From: Entamoeba invadens IP1
Lineage: Eukaryota; Evosea; Mastigamoebida; Endamoebidae
NCBI RefSeq assembly: GCF_000330505.1
Contig: NW_004443793.1
Coordinates: 5,133 to 19,468, forward strand
Length of the DNA stretch: 14,336 bases
Direction of reading: 5' to 3'
Below are positions 1 to 8,427 of the stretch, in pieces. The notes under the pieces are model-generated. The model saw only the letters and a list, made by a program, of their open reading frames with translations. It was not told where the DNA came from and did no database searches. Positions within the stretch are counted from its first letter, which is position 1. The number at the start of each line of letters is the position of its first letter. The position numbers were made by a program, and so were the translations under genes.

Positions 1-1334
1 TGTTGCTATTTTAACTTCAAAAACAAATCTTGGGTAATTGAGTCTTCATTTTTATTATTTTTAACCAATTTTTGTGTCATTTTTTGGTTTTTCGGCCAAG
101 AAGGGGTTTTTACAACTTTTTTCAAGAAGGCATCTTTTGATTTTGTTATTATTCTACAGATAGCGGAATCAACGGAATCCATTATAAAAACCAGGGATCA
201 GACCAATTTTAGCTATTGAATATTAAGCGGATTTTATACAATAAAACAGGCAAAGATATAAATAAATGTGTAATTTTCTTATTATTTGGTCTTAAAACGG
301 TTATTTTTCGGGATGAAAAAATGAATGTGTTGTTTAAAGTATGAATGAACAATAGCTCAATGTAAATAATAATAGTAAGTTTATTATTATTTTTTATTGT
401 TTAATCATAAAATAGGATTCTTTTGTCCAGCCTTGTTTAACTTCAAAAATCATACAATTAAACCATTCATTCGTTTTTAAAGAAATCATTGTAGTCTTCT
501 CTATTCACTAAGTTGATTCAACGAGTCACTTTTTGTCCAGTTCATATACAATTTGATACAAGCGAAATTTACGATATATAGTCTTACTGTGTTTAATTTT
601 TAAATTCATAGTCAGCCTTTAATTTTTTCAGTGTATTAGAACCAGTAAGTCCATTTTCTATTCTATAATACAACTTAACACTCTTCTACATTTCAGTAAA
701 AGTTTAAGTGGTTGCCAATTTCTTTTCAGTTTACAACTGTTGATTGTGCCCGTCTCTCAGATATATTTTTGTTTTGAACATTTTGTATGTCTAATTTCCT
801 TTCGTTGTCTTGAAAAGTCAATCAAGTTTTCAATCAATTTACTGTTTTTATTGGATAATCATATTTTGTATCATTAAAAATAGCACCAACGTTTGCATAT
901 TGATTACTTACATTATTAAATGGTATTATGAGATGTCTTAAATTAATTTTCAAAACCATTAATAAAGCCAAATTTCCTGAGTAAGCATGTATTGTGATCT
1001 TTTGTATTACATTTTTATGTTTTAAACGTCTTCTTTAGGTGATAAAAGATGCGTATCTCTATTCTCTGTGTCTTTATTTGACTTGGTGATAACACTACCT
1101 TTTTAACGAAGGTGGCTTAATGTTTAGCAATTTCATTTAATTTTATTTCTTTCTATTCATAACACCACATTGCGTTTCTCAGTATGTTATTGGTCTTCTT
1201 GAGACTTTATATTAGTTTTTTCATGATAAAACATGCGACTTTTTAAGTTTAACAAAAGAACAATTTATTTTATAATAAAGTTGCTGTGTTTTTGAAGAAA
1301 ATTTCAACTATCAGAAAACATTTCCAATTAGCAT
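1..1334. other. AT-rich non-coding stretch
   Basis: No reading frame of convincing length or composition was found on either strand. The sequence is strongly AT-rich with homopolymer runs, typical of intergenic DNA in an AT-rich eukaryote. It may include the decayed downstream part of the adjacent hAT transposon, but no terminal inverted repeat was recognised. Confidence 0.6.
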
Positions 1335-1688
1335 TTATACTTTCATGAATTGTTTGATCAAATCGAAAAAAAAACGTTCTACAGATACAGTTGTTGGTGC
1401 AAGGGCCATCACTATATTGACAACTTCTTTTAAATGCACCAAATCCAACTTTTCAAGTTCATTATACACATCCAACAAGGAAATTGGTTGGATGAACTTA
1501 ACATACTTATCAATTTCTTTGTCGAAATCACTCTTTGGTAATTTATTATCAGTGTTAAGTAATATTATTTCGCGTTCTTCTTTTCCAATTTTATTGATCT
1601 CGTCACAAAGAAGACTAATTTCAAAGGCAAGGTCCCTTAACAACAATGGCAATTTCTCAACTTGTAAATCATGTGTTGTGAAAATCAC
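1335..1688 (-). pseudogene. hAT-family transposase C-terminal fragment
   Basis: A 117-codon open frame ends in a segment resembling the hAT C-terminal dimerisation domain. The diagnostic stretch is ALAPTTVSVERFFFDLIK, which follows the family pattern of a small/aliphatic run, a Ser/Thr-Val segment, then E-R-x-F and a hydrophobic helix. The upstream part is helical and charged, as in the region before this domain. hAT transposases are usually over 500 residues, so this is a fragment. A second hAT-like piece on the same strand (1986-2386) lies upstream in coding order and is probably part of the same dead element. The roughly 300 bases between them hold frames broken by stops. Family assignment rests on motif recognition only. 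Confidence 0.65.
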
Positions 1689-1985
1689 ATCATGAATATA
1701 AATTATAAGAAGTTCGATTAATATTAATCAAACTTTAATTAAGTTAGATTATATCAACTTTGTCAATATAATTGACGTATTTTTGATTTTTTGTCTATTT
1801 TACAATTTTGATAATCGAAAAAGCGTATCGCTTTGGTAATATCCAGAAATTTGTTTGCGTTGTATCTCTGGCGTCGAAGTACAAAGCTACAAGTTTAAGT
1901 ATCTTTTTCAGAAAAACGGCGTCTTTTTCAGTATCTTTAGAAAAAACTCAAAAGCGTCAAACCATGTGTCATCATTGTGATCGTC

Positions 1986-2386
1986 TTAGTTGGTTATTAA
2001 TATTCTAAACATCTTCTTGTAATTTGAAACTCTTTGCCAATAAACTGGTAATAATGAATCTACATTCTGCATACTCATACATAAGTCTAGTAGTAGTCTA
2101 ACCACATCATATAAGATATGATAATGGTTCATTATGATTGGTCTGGTAATATCTAAATTATATAATTCTTCCCATATAATATTTTCACAGTTTTGAACAA
2201 TGTATTCAACATAATCCTTCTTCTTTAGATTGACATATTTGCACACTGAATTATACTGTTCGTTTAAAAGTTTAAGATTGTAACAAAGAGAAAACCATCT
2301 CGTTTTTTCCACGGTATTGAATTTGTTTTCAGTTATTCCCAGAGTTACTCTTTTAAACTCTTCAAACTCTTTGACGTTAAAAGTGA
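1986..2386 (-). pseudogene. hAT-like transposase central fragment
   Basis: The minus-strand frame opens after a TAG near 2386 and runs to the stop at 1986. It contains EKTRWFSLCYNLKLLNEQY, matching the T-R-W-x-S segment followed by a helix with E-Q that is common in the catalytic region of hAT transposases. No ATG suits a full gene, so it is a remnant. It lies in the correct order and strand relative to the dimerisation fragment at 1335-1688, so both probably derive from one element. Apart from the TRW segment the sequence is poorly conserved, so the subfamily is left open. Confidence 0.55.
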
Positions 2387-3618
2387 AATAAAACTATTTT
2401 TATCATTATCGACAAATATTTATATTTTTGTTGCATTATTAATAAATAGACTAATTTGTTGTTTATTAATTTTTAGATAATGTATTTAAAAAATTCATAA
2501 TATTGTACAATCAAGGGAAAAGTGGGATGCAGAAAAAAGGCAAATGCAAATTAAAATATAAATTTGTTTTGGTGTTTTTCGTTTTATTAATTATTTGAAT
2601 AATTATTAATATTAAAAATATATTGTAATTATATAAATAGTGATATAACTGGGATGCAGGTCTTAGATTAAAACTAAACATGAACTATATTTTATTTAAA
2701 AATTTAAACAAACTAATAAATGAAGTTAAAACTCAGAATTATTATTAATCAATTGGAACAACAATATTACTTGTTTGTACTTTTAAAGAGACCATTTGAG
2801 TGCTGGTGTCTATTTTATATATGAAATATATATTATACCTCCACATCAACTATCACACAGAACAAAGAAAGTAAAAAAATGATAATATTTTATGAGAACG
2901 ATGAAAGTAAACAAATTCAATTGGCACTTCTACAAACTTATAATATATTATTTATTCCTTTGCATATTTAATTCAAAGTGATGTCCAAGCCTACTTTTTT
3001 AAACAATGCCAAAAAATTGTTTCCATTGTAGAAACAGTGTTGTGCGTTGACTACAAATTACGTGATTATATTAAACTAGTTTTATTTCAACTACTTTTTA
3101 TTTAGCATTACAGTTGATAGTATTCATGACTGCTTATCTAAATGCACATATTTATTTATTTATTATGTTATATGGTTATGATTGTATTGAAAATAAACAT
3201 ATAACAAATTACCTATTGGTGGAGTCGTCATTCTTCAAGTCAACATTAAAATACATTTGAAAATTTACGAAGAAAAATTAATCAAAAAATGAAAGATATG
3301 AACAGTCGATTGTTCAACAAAAAAATGTTGTGGTTTTATTCTATTTTTTAATAAAAATACTGAATCAATCAAAATTTAGAAGTATTAAGAAAATTTATTT
3401 TATACTATAAACAATAACCAATAATTGCAAGCATCCTATTTTTTTGGCATCTTTTTATTTACTCCTACTGTAATTTTGAAATTGTGATTTTCAAAATTTT
3501 TATCCTGAAATGAACGAATATAATTTGAATATGAAAAAGCACCCTTTAAATCTAATAACAAAAAAAAACAAAATTATAATATTATGAATCCCCGTGTTTA
3601 TAAAGTGCATGACTGTGA
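2387..3618. other. AT-rich non-coding stretch
   Basis: Very AT-rich sequence without a supportable gene. It contains poly-A/T tracts and short AT palindromes. It forms the left flank of the 499-bp inverted repeat, and no matching flank sequence is visible on the other side of that unit. Confidence 0.6.
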
Positions 3619-4117
3619 TATAGTCTATAATTTAGCTCGTTAAATATAAAAACTCGTTAAATATTTTTAGTGTTTACTTTCTCGTGTTCTCTTCACTGGT
3701 CATGTTTTCAAAGTGATTTCTCAAATGTCCCGAGGTGTTCCGGAATGATCCCCTAACGTAATGGAGCAAAAAAATCCCAAAATGATCGACCCCCCTAGTG
3801 TATAGTGTAGTGGGATAATCCACCTTGGGATAGCGAGTATAATCGCAGCGTGAGACCAAGTTGGATTCACGAAGCCCTGGGGGGCGTCGTTCTTTTGTTT
3901 CACAAAAAAGCGTAATGAAGGCGGGGGTGAGGGGAGGAACACGTTCCTTCTTTCTAGTAAAAATTTTAATTTATTTTACTATTATTTTTACTATTCTATA
4001 AGCCAAGGCGGATTTAATATATCTTAGTAAAAATTTTTATTATTTTTACTATTTTATAACCAAACATGGCGATAAAAAACTTAATAAAGAATAACGCCCA
4101 GCCCGTGGGTCTTTAGT
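3619..4117 (-). repeat. 499-bp inverted repeat, left arm
   Basis: It is the reverse complement of 7264-7762, with no mismatch or gap seen on reading through. The inner end starts within the last codons of Rep (stop at 4113-4115) and holds the 3' module ACTAAAGACCCACGGGCTGG. The outer half is a GC-richer island that codes for nothing recognisable. The outermost 30 bases repeat CTCGTTAAATAT twice. Confidence 0.93.
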
Positions 4118-5405
4118 TTTCTGAATGTTCAGCAAACGTAAATGGTTCACTGAACATTTCCTCCCTTGTCTCAGCTGCTGTCTCAGCCGGCTTTTCTAGC
4201 TTTTCTCTTCTTTCCGCCTTCTCTATTTGCTTCCATTGGTTGGCAACTTCATCAGCCTCTTCGGGTTTATTAGAGGTATTACCCCATCCTCTAGCATCAT
4301 GGTTATTTTTCCTGCTATCCAGCTCTTAGCATCGTTTACGAGCTCTTCCGGCAACATTTTTCTATATTGTGGAGAAAACTTTTTCTCTAATTACCAGTTT
4401 GGAGTTATTACTGCATCAGCGGGTTTCTCTCCGACATTTTCTTCCTTGACTGTTTTAACGTATTGTATGTCGAACATTTTTCTTCAACTATTCTTCTCAA
4501 TAGCTGCTTTATGGAGTCCCATACCTTTTTTGTGTTGTGATTGACGAACATCTCTTCTAGAGTGCACGGTGCTGTAATAAATATTTCTTCGGCACACCAT
4601 GGCATTTGACCTCCCTTGACGTTTACATAAAGCGGATGTTTGTCCAACAACTTAATGAGAAATGCCCAGTCGAAGGTGTCTCTATTAATTTCGTCAAATA
4701 TCACTACTCTCTGTCCATTGTACCCAAGGAGAAATTCACTTTTAGTCATCTCAACAAAAAATTGTTCTTCGCTGTTAGTTTTACCACACATAGTTGGTCC
4801 ATAGAACCAGTGAACATTTACATTTCTCATATTAGTTTTTTGCAATCTCTTTCAGTTTCATTCCTGTGAGTACTTTTTTAGCAGACAGTACCATACTTTA
4901 TTACATTTGTTCTTTTGTCAGACTTGACATGAGTTTCTTTTTCACCTCGTCTTTCCCCACTGGAGTTTCACCTTCTTCAATCCAGTCGCCATCTTTCTTT
5001 ACATAGTCTCTGCTTGCTATTACATTTACCACCTTCTCATAATGTCAGTGGTATAACTTTTCCGCTAGAAGTTCTTTCCCAATGTTTAAGAAATTCTCTT
5101 TTTGATGCCTGCCTTATTGTCTAGCATGACCAGAGCATGGAGGTTTTTGCCTTCCGTTTCATGATGGTCTTTTTTGCATACGCATATGTATTTGACCCCC
5201 TTGCTAAATAATGTTCCTTTCAACTGCTTCAGCACCAACACTTTATCTATGTCGCACTGTGGGTACGTCAGATAAAGGTTCTTCGCATCAATTTGGAAGT
5301 CTTTTTCCTCTGCCTTAGAAAGCTTTTTTACCACTGCCTTAGTGGGTTTGTTTGCGGCTTGAGACTTCCTGCGCTTTTATTTTCATTTGGTCTTTGGGTA
5401 CTCAT
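4113..5405 (-). pseudogene. rep: CRESS-virus replication initiator (Rep), decayed
   Basis: Rep nicks the origin with an HUH endonuclease domain and unwinds with an SF3 helicase domain to drive rolling-circle replication. In order from the ATG at 5403-5405 there is motif I LYLTYPQC in 5086-5334, a motif II-like KNLHALVML with Asn where the first His is expected, and motif III SRDYVKKDG with its Tyr codon at 5003-5005. These are followed by Walker A GPTMCGKT (4777-4800), Walker B VVIFDE (about 4690-4707), and ITAP where motif C normally has Asn. An acidic, helical C-terminus ends at TAA 4113-4115. The total span is about 430 codons, usual for a large Rep. The gene is dead: the frame changes about five times, and stops lie inside at 5045-5047, 4901-4903 and 4391-4393. 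It diverges from ori A just upstream. Identification is firm; the family within Cressdnaviricota is not resolved. Confidence 0.93.
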
Positions 5406-5430
5406 AGTCGTTTGGCGCGACTAAAAACGA

Positions 5431-5454
5431 AGTGCCTTTAATATTACAGGCACG
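5431..5454 (+). promoter_or_regulatory. CRESS replication origin hairpin (ori A)
   Basis: Inverted repeat GTGCCT (5432-5437) and AGGCAC (5448-5453) form a perfect 6-bp stem around a 10-nt loop holding TAATATTAC at 5439-5447. This nonanucleotide is the canonical geminivirus-type nick site, cut TAATATT/AC by Rep. It lies 26 bases upstream of the Rep ATG on the opposite strand, the usual ambisense arrangement. Its orientation is opposite to ori B and ori C. Confidence 0.92.
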
Positions 5455-5577
5455 AGGCGTAGCACCACTTCTATGTTGGCCCACGCTTGGCTGTGTCTTC
5501 GGGACTTTGCTTAATAATTAGGATGCTGGCGCCTGGCGCCAACCTAATTATAGCTCGTTTCATCCCTATCCCTTTGT
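5432..5577 (-). repeat. Common region of ori A (inverted relative to B and C)
   Basis: Read on the minus strand, this stretch aligns over its whole length with 6481-6628 and with 10056-10203, though it is clearly diverged. Shared blocks include ATAATTAG, the paired GGCGCY repeats, TATCCTAAT (CATCCTAAT here), AAAGTCCCGA, CAGCCAAGCG, GGGCCAACA and the hairpin. A conserved origin-side block joined to different genes is typical of components of multipartite CRESS viruses or of helper and satellite pairs. Confidence 0.85.
5528..5540. promoter_or_regulatory. Iteron-like GGCGCC pair near ori A
   Basis: Two GGCGCC palindromes separated by one base lie about 80 bases from the hairpin. Equivalent pairs GGCGCT A GGCGCT occur at 6514-6526 and 10089-10101. 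Further GGCGC copies lie close to the hairpins (5414-5418, 6590s, 10165, 10284). Repeats of this kind beside CRESS origins are usually Rep recognition sites. Their role here is inferred from position and repetition. Confidence 0.6.
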
Positions 5578-6069
5578 TTTCATATTTAGATATGTTATTT
5601 TTTTGTTTTATATTTTAACGCCACCATATATTCAAATAATTAAACATAGTTTGTTAACTTGGTGATTATCGATGATACTTCATATCTCATTTTATATTTC
5701 TTTATTTTATGATTCAATAAAATTTTTATTTTAAATTACATTAAAAGTTTACTTCGAATAATGTTAAATTTTTATTGTTCATAATATCGACCAAATAACA
5801 TCACGATCAAATTGCTTAAATGAACACTTATGAAATTTATTTAGAATATTTAACTTGCTTTAAAAAAATTTAAAAAAAATTTAAACAAGTATAAAAAAAT
5901 ATTTATATATAATAATGTTTTTTATTTATAAGTGATAATTTTTCGATTTATTTAAACTATATAAATACATTTATTTAAAAAAATTATAAGTTATACATAT
6001 AAAAAAACAAAAACTTTTTAATATTATTTGACTAACACAAAGCATAAAAAATATTTTATTTAAAAAAAT
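5578..6069. other. AT-rich spacer between ori A and the capsid fragment
   Basis: This stretch is more than 80% A+T by eye, with many T and A runs, and has no supportable reading frame. It lies downstream of ori A on the side where a capsid gene would be expected, so it may mark deletion of that gene or insertion of host-like sequence. The junction with the 550-bp direct repeat at 6070 is abrupt. Confidence 0.6.
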
Positions 6070-6340
6070 TATGGAACAAAGGCTGAGCAGTCACACCAGC
6101 AGTATTAACACACTTGTTTGCACCTACAGTACCAGAAGGTGAAACACAGACTGAAAACAAGTTAGTACACTTAAACTTGTGAAACTTAGTGTCAGCACTC
6201 TGAAAAGCCTTTTTACGATAAGTCGTCTTTTTAACATAAGAGTGGAAACGGCGAGTGCGACGAGTACTTCTGCGAGATGTCTTCCGAAAAAACCTCTTTC
6301 GGAAAGTAGAAGACGAGTGACTAAGCGAACCATATAACTT
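6070..6340 (-). pseudogene. 5' fragment of the capsid frame (truncated copy)
   Basis: This is a duplicate of the first roughly 90 codons of the capsid-like frame at 8428-9915, including the Arg-rich segment containing RRSTRRTRR (about 6248-6301). The frame is cut at 6070, where AT-rich spacer begins. As in the long copy, no ATG is in frame; the nearby ATG at 6331-6333 is in another frame. It carries no jelly-roll region, so it cannot encode a capsid. Confidence 0.85.
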
Positions 6341-6619
6341 TTATTTGTATTCAGATCTTAAATTTAAAAAGTTACATCAAGATATTTTTAATAAATTAAA
6401 CTATAGTAGAAAACCATTTAAAAAAATAAAAAGAAAATAATTAAAAACTATAAGGAAATAGTTTATTATAATTTAAGCACTAGGGCTAGGGATCAGAAAT
6501 CTATAATTAGTTTGGCGCTAGGCGCTAGTATCCTAATCTTAGCCAAAGTCCCGAGGGAACAGCCAAGCGCGGGCCAACACAACAGTTTTGGCGCTATCGC
6601 TGAGTGCCTTGTAATATTA
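6070..6619 (-). repeat. 550-bp direct repeat, copy 1 (capsid 5' end plus ori B)
   Basis: It is identical by eye to 9645-10194, at a constant offset of 3575 bases. The repeat begins inside the capsid frame (TATGGAACAAAGG) and ends with GTAATATTA, the complement of the TAATATTAC nick site. The two copies diverge immediately after it (T in this copy, G in the other). On the virion strand, shared sequence therefore lies downstream of the nick and unique sequence upstream. Confidence 0.95.
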
Positions 6620-6629
6620 TAAAGGCACT
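6603..6629 (-). promoter_or_regulatory. CRESS replication origin hairpin (ori B)
   Basis: AGTGCCTT (6603-6610) and AAGGCACT (6622-6629) form an 8-bp perfect stem with an 11-nt loop. The minus strand of the loop carries TAATATTAC at 6611-6619. It is placed between the divergent capsid fragment (minus) and ORF2 (plus), the same geometry as ori A beside Rep. Confidence 0.92.
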
Positions 6630-6657
6630 GGCGACAGCTAAAAAACAGACGCAACAC

Positions 6658-7098
6658 ATGAGCTTTTTATATGAGCAATTTACCTCAAACGAGCTTTTGG
6701 GATTTTTGCAGTACAACCTAATGGCCTATAAGGAGGGAAGCTGGTATTTAGAAGAACAATACCATAAAGCCGCAATAGAGCTGATAAAGAGGTGCTACGA
6801 ACCAGCAGTAGATGAGCAAGCATTCTGGTTCTGCATACAAAATGCAGATGACTGGTATTTGCACTTGAATGGGGAGCTATCAGATATTGCATGGAACTTC
6901 ATGCTAGACTTTCAAGAAAATACCCCAGCTTGGCTGAGAGAAAAAAACCAGAGCGAAATTTATGAAGACGATATGGCAGCTTTCAAAAGAAGAAACAGAA
7001 TCCCATTAAATTGGGACTTAAACCACGCATTAAGAGAAAAAGTGAGAATGATGATAGAAATCGGGAATATACCAGATCAAGACACCAAAGAAGACTAA
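6658..7098 (+). CDS. Unknown viral protein ORF2 (146 aa, intact)
   Basis: The protein was not recognised. The frame is uninterrupted from ATG 6658 to TAA 7096-7098. The ATG was chosen because upstream in-frame codons run into the origin hairpin, and because MS follows the leader as in the neighbouring ORFs. The product is predicted mostly helical, rich in Trp (SWYLEEQ, AFWFC, DDWYLH, IAWNF, PAWLRE) and acidic at the C-terminus (IPDQDTKED). It has no signal peptide or membrane segment. It diverges from ori B where Rep would normally sit, and its stop lies in the same 3' module as that of Rep. A broken relative lies at 10348-10654. An intact frame among decayed neighbours, together with the paralog, argues for a real gene. 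It could be a regulator or accessory protein of a Rep-less component; its function is unknown. Confidence 0.8.
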   Translation: MSFLYEQFTSNELLGFLQYNLMAYKEGSWYLEEQYHKAAIELIKRCYEPAVDEQAFWFCIQNADDWYLHLNGELSDIAWNFMLDFQENTPAWLREKNQSEIYEDDMAAFKRRNRIPLNWDLNHALREKVRMMIEIGNIPDQDTKED

Positions 7099-7262
7099 AG
7101 ACCCGCGGGCTGGGCGATTTTCTTTAAAAAAGTTTTTTATTGCCACCTTAGCTTATAGAATAGCAAACATAATAGTAAAATAAATTAAATTTTTACCAAA
7201 AATAAGATAGGGAAATACCTCTAGAAAACCCAGAGGAAAAAAAAGTAAATAAACCGTCCCAA
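7093..7262 (+). repeat. 3' module, extra diverged copy after ORF2
   Basis: GACTAAAGACCCGCGGGCTG at 7093 recurs as GACTAAAGACCCACGGGCTG at 7263, giving a 170-bp period. The following AT-rich part (CTTTAAAAAAGTTTTTTATT, then CTTATAGAATAG) is also a diverged copy of the beginning of the right inverted-repeat arm. The TAA in the module is the stop of ORF2 here and of Rep in the left arm. The C-rich and G-rich core (CCCGCGGGCTGGG) can pair weakly and might act in 3' end formation or replication; that role is a guess. Confidence 0.85.
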
Positions 7263-7263
7263 G

Positions 7264-7762
7264 ACTAAAGACCCACGGGCTGGGCGTTATTCTTTATTAA
7301 GTTTTTTATCGCCATGTTTGGTTATAAAATAGTAAAAATAATAAAAATTTTTACTAAGATATATTAAATCCGCCTTGGCTTATAGAATAGTAAAAATAAT
7401 AGTAAAATAAATTAAAATTTTTACTAGAAAGAAGGAACGTGTTCCTCCCCTCACCCCCGCCTTCATTACGCTTTTTTGTGAAACAAAAGAACGACGCCCC
7501 CCAGGGCTTCGTGAATCCAACTTGGTCTCACGCTGCGATTATACTCGCTATCCCAAGGTGGATTATCCCACTACACTATACACTAGGGGGGTCGATCATT
7601 TTGGGATTTTTTTGCTCCATTACGTTAGGGGATCATTCCGGAACACCTCGGGACATTTGAGAAATCACTTTGAAAACATGACCAGTGAAGAGAACACGAG
7701 AAAGTAAACACTAAAAATATTTAACGAGTTTTTATATTTAACGAGCTAAATTATAGACTATA
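7264..7762 (+). repeat. 499-bp inverted repeat, right arm
   Basis: It is the exact reverse complement of 3619-4117 by eye. From inside to outside it holds the 3' module, an AT-rich segment with repeated TAGTAAAAATAAT, a GC-richer island (about 7435-7690), and an AT-rich end with CTCGTTAAATAT-type repeats. Open frames of 61 and 73 codons exist in the island on this strand and recur in the other arm, but they look like by-products of base composition. Confidence 0.93.
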
Positions 7763-8098
7763 CCCATCTAAAACGTCCATTATAAACGAATTCCATTTTC
7801 ACACTTGCAAGGAACCGGCAGTTAAAATATTTTTGTTAAAATGTTTTTGGGGTACAATACAAAATGCGAAAAAAGTACGAAAAAAGTACCAAAAAGTATG
7901 AGGTCAATACAAAATGCGAAAAGTACGAAATAAAATATGCGAAAAATTTTCGATTAGGAAAAAAAATGTAACTAACGTGCAGTAAAAAGTCAAAAAATCA
8001 TAACGACAAAAAATTAATAAAAATATTATAATATATAATATATAATAAAAATAGAAAATAGAACATAATAAACTATTAAAAACTAATAAGAAAAACCA
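7763..8098. other. AT-rich spacer with a short tandem repeat
   Basis: No gene is visible. CAATACAAAATGCGAAAA occurs at 7855 and again at 7905 (50-bp period), interspersed with AAAAGTACGAAA and AAAGTACC variants up to about 7945. The end near ORF3 contains alternating ATATTATAATATATAATA. The spacer separates the inverted-repeat unit from the capsid block and may contain transcript ends for ORF3. Confidence 0.65.
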
Positions 8099-8374
8099 TT
8101 AAATAAAATAACGATCACGCTCCAAAGGAGTCAAGCTCGTGTAGAGTTCGTCAATATCAGAGGTATTAACAAAGACATAACGGGAACTACACCCAGGTTC
8201 AATATAAGTAGGCAAACGGACGAGAAAATAAAGAGTAGTACCCCTATCCAAATCAGTGATTTCTCGAGCGCGGAACCCGTCGAGTAGTAAGTCTTTAAAT
8301 TCGAAAACATCGATGTCAGAAGCGGTCTCCCCGATAAAGGATTCATAACTATCTAGTTGAAAAGTCATAAGCAT
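8099..8374 (-). CDS. Unknown small protein ORF3 downstream of the capsid (91 aa)
   Basis: The protein was not recognised. The frame is intact from ATG (8372-8374) to TAA (8099-8101), on the capsid strand and 53 bases after the capsid stop, so it could be the last gene of the same transcript. The product is acidic, with many Asp and Glu residues (ETASDIDVFEFKD, NTSDIDELY). It has a central hydrophobic segment too short and mixed for a membrane helix, and it lacks a signal peptide. Its amino acid use is that of a folded protein and differs from random AT-rich frames. Other frames across it are shorter or repetitive. Position suggests a virion-strand accessory gene; no family can be assigned. 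Confidence 0.7.
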   Translation of the reverse strand: MLMTFQLDSYESFIGETASDIDVFEFKDLLLDGFRAREITDLDRGTTLYFLVRLPTYIEPGCSSRYVFVNTSDIDELYTSLTPLERDRYFI

Positions 8375-8427
8375 GCTTTTATAGTTTAAAATAAAAATAC
8401 AACAACAAGGAGTAAATTAAAAATAGA

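Larger units (their letters stand above)
3619..7762. mobile_element. 4.1-kb inverted-repeat unit carrying CRESS virus genes
   Basis: Two 499-bp arms (3619-4117 and 7264-7762) are exact reverse complements by eye and enclose a Rep pseudogene, two CRESS-type origin hairpins in opposite orientation, a 5' capsid fragment and the intact ORF2. The outer ends read TATAGTC and GACTATA, so a TA or TATA target duplication could be hidden inside the apparent repeat. No longer duplication is seen: the left flank ends GACTGTGA and the right flank begins CCCATCTA. No transposase other than Rep is present. It could be a transposon that captured viral genes, a Rep-mobilised unit, a head-to-head viral insertion with inverted duplication, or an assembly artefact. 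The repeat structure is seen directly; mobility is inference. Confidence 0.55.

Noticed and set aside
1808..2008. Plus-strand frame of 66 codons
   Set aside because: It lies opposite the hAT remnant and has low-complexity composition with no recognisable motif.
4227..4869. Plus-strand frames of 105 and 87 codons across the Rep region
   Set aside because: They are antisense shadows of the Rep helicase domain, which has clear Walker A and B motifs on the minus strand.
6124..6333. 69-codon minus-strand frame beginning with ATG, repeated at 9699-9908
   Set aside because: It lies in a different frame over the Arg-rich capsid 5' end. The frame continuous with the capsid body encodes the basic arm, so this one is a shadow.
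7500..7640. Possible spliceosomal snRNA or tRNA in the GC-rich island
   Set aside because: Only short words matched (for example a partial B-box). No cloverleaf or full conserved snRNA element could be drawn.
7439..7707. 61- and 73-codon frames in both inverted-repeat arms
   Set aside because: They occur twice only because the arms are identical. One lacks an ATG, the two overlap in different frames, and neither resembles a protein family.
3600..7775. A target-site duplication longer than 4 bp flanking the inverted-repeat unit
   Set aside because: The flanks GACTGTGA and CCCATCTA do not match; only a TA or TATA hidden in the palindromic ends remains possible.
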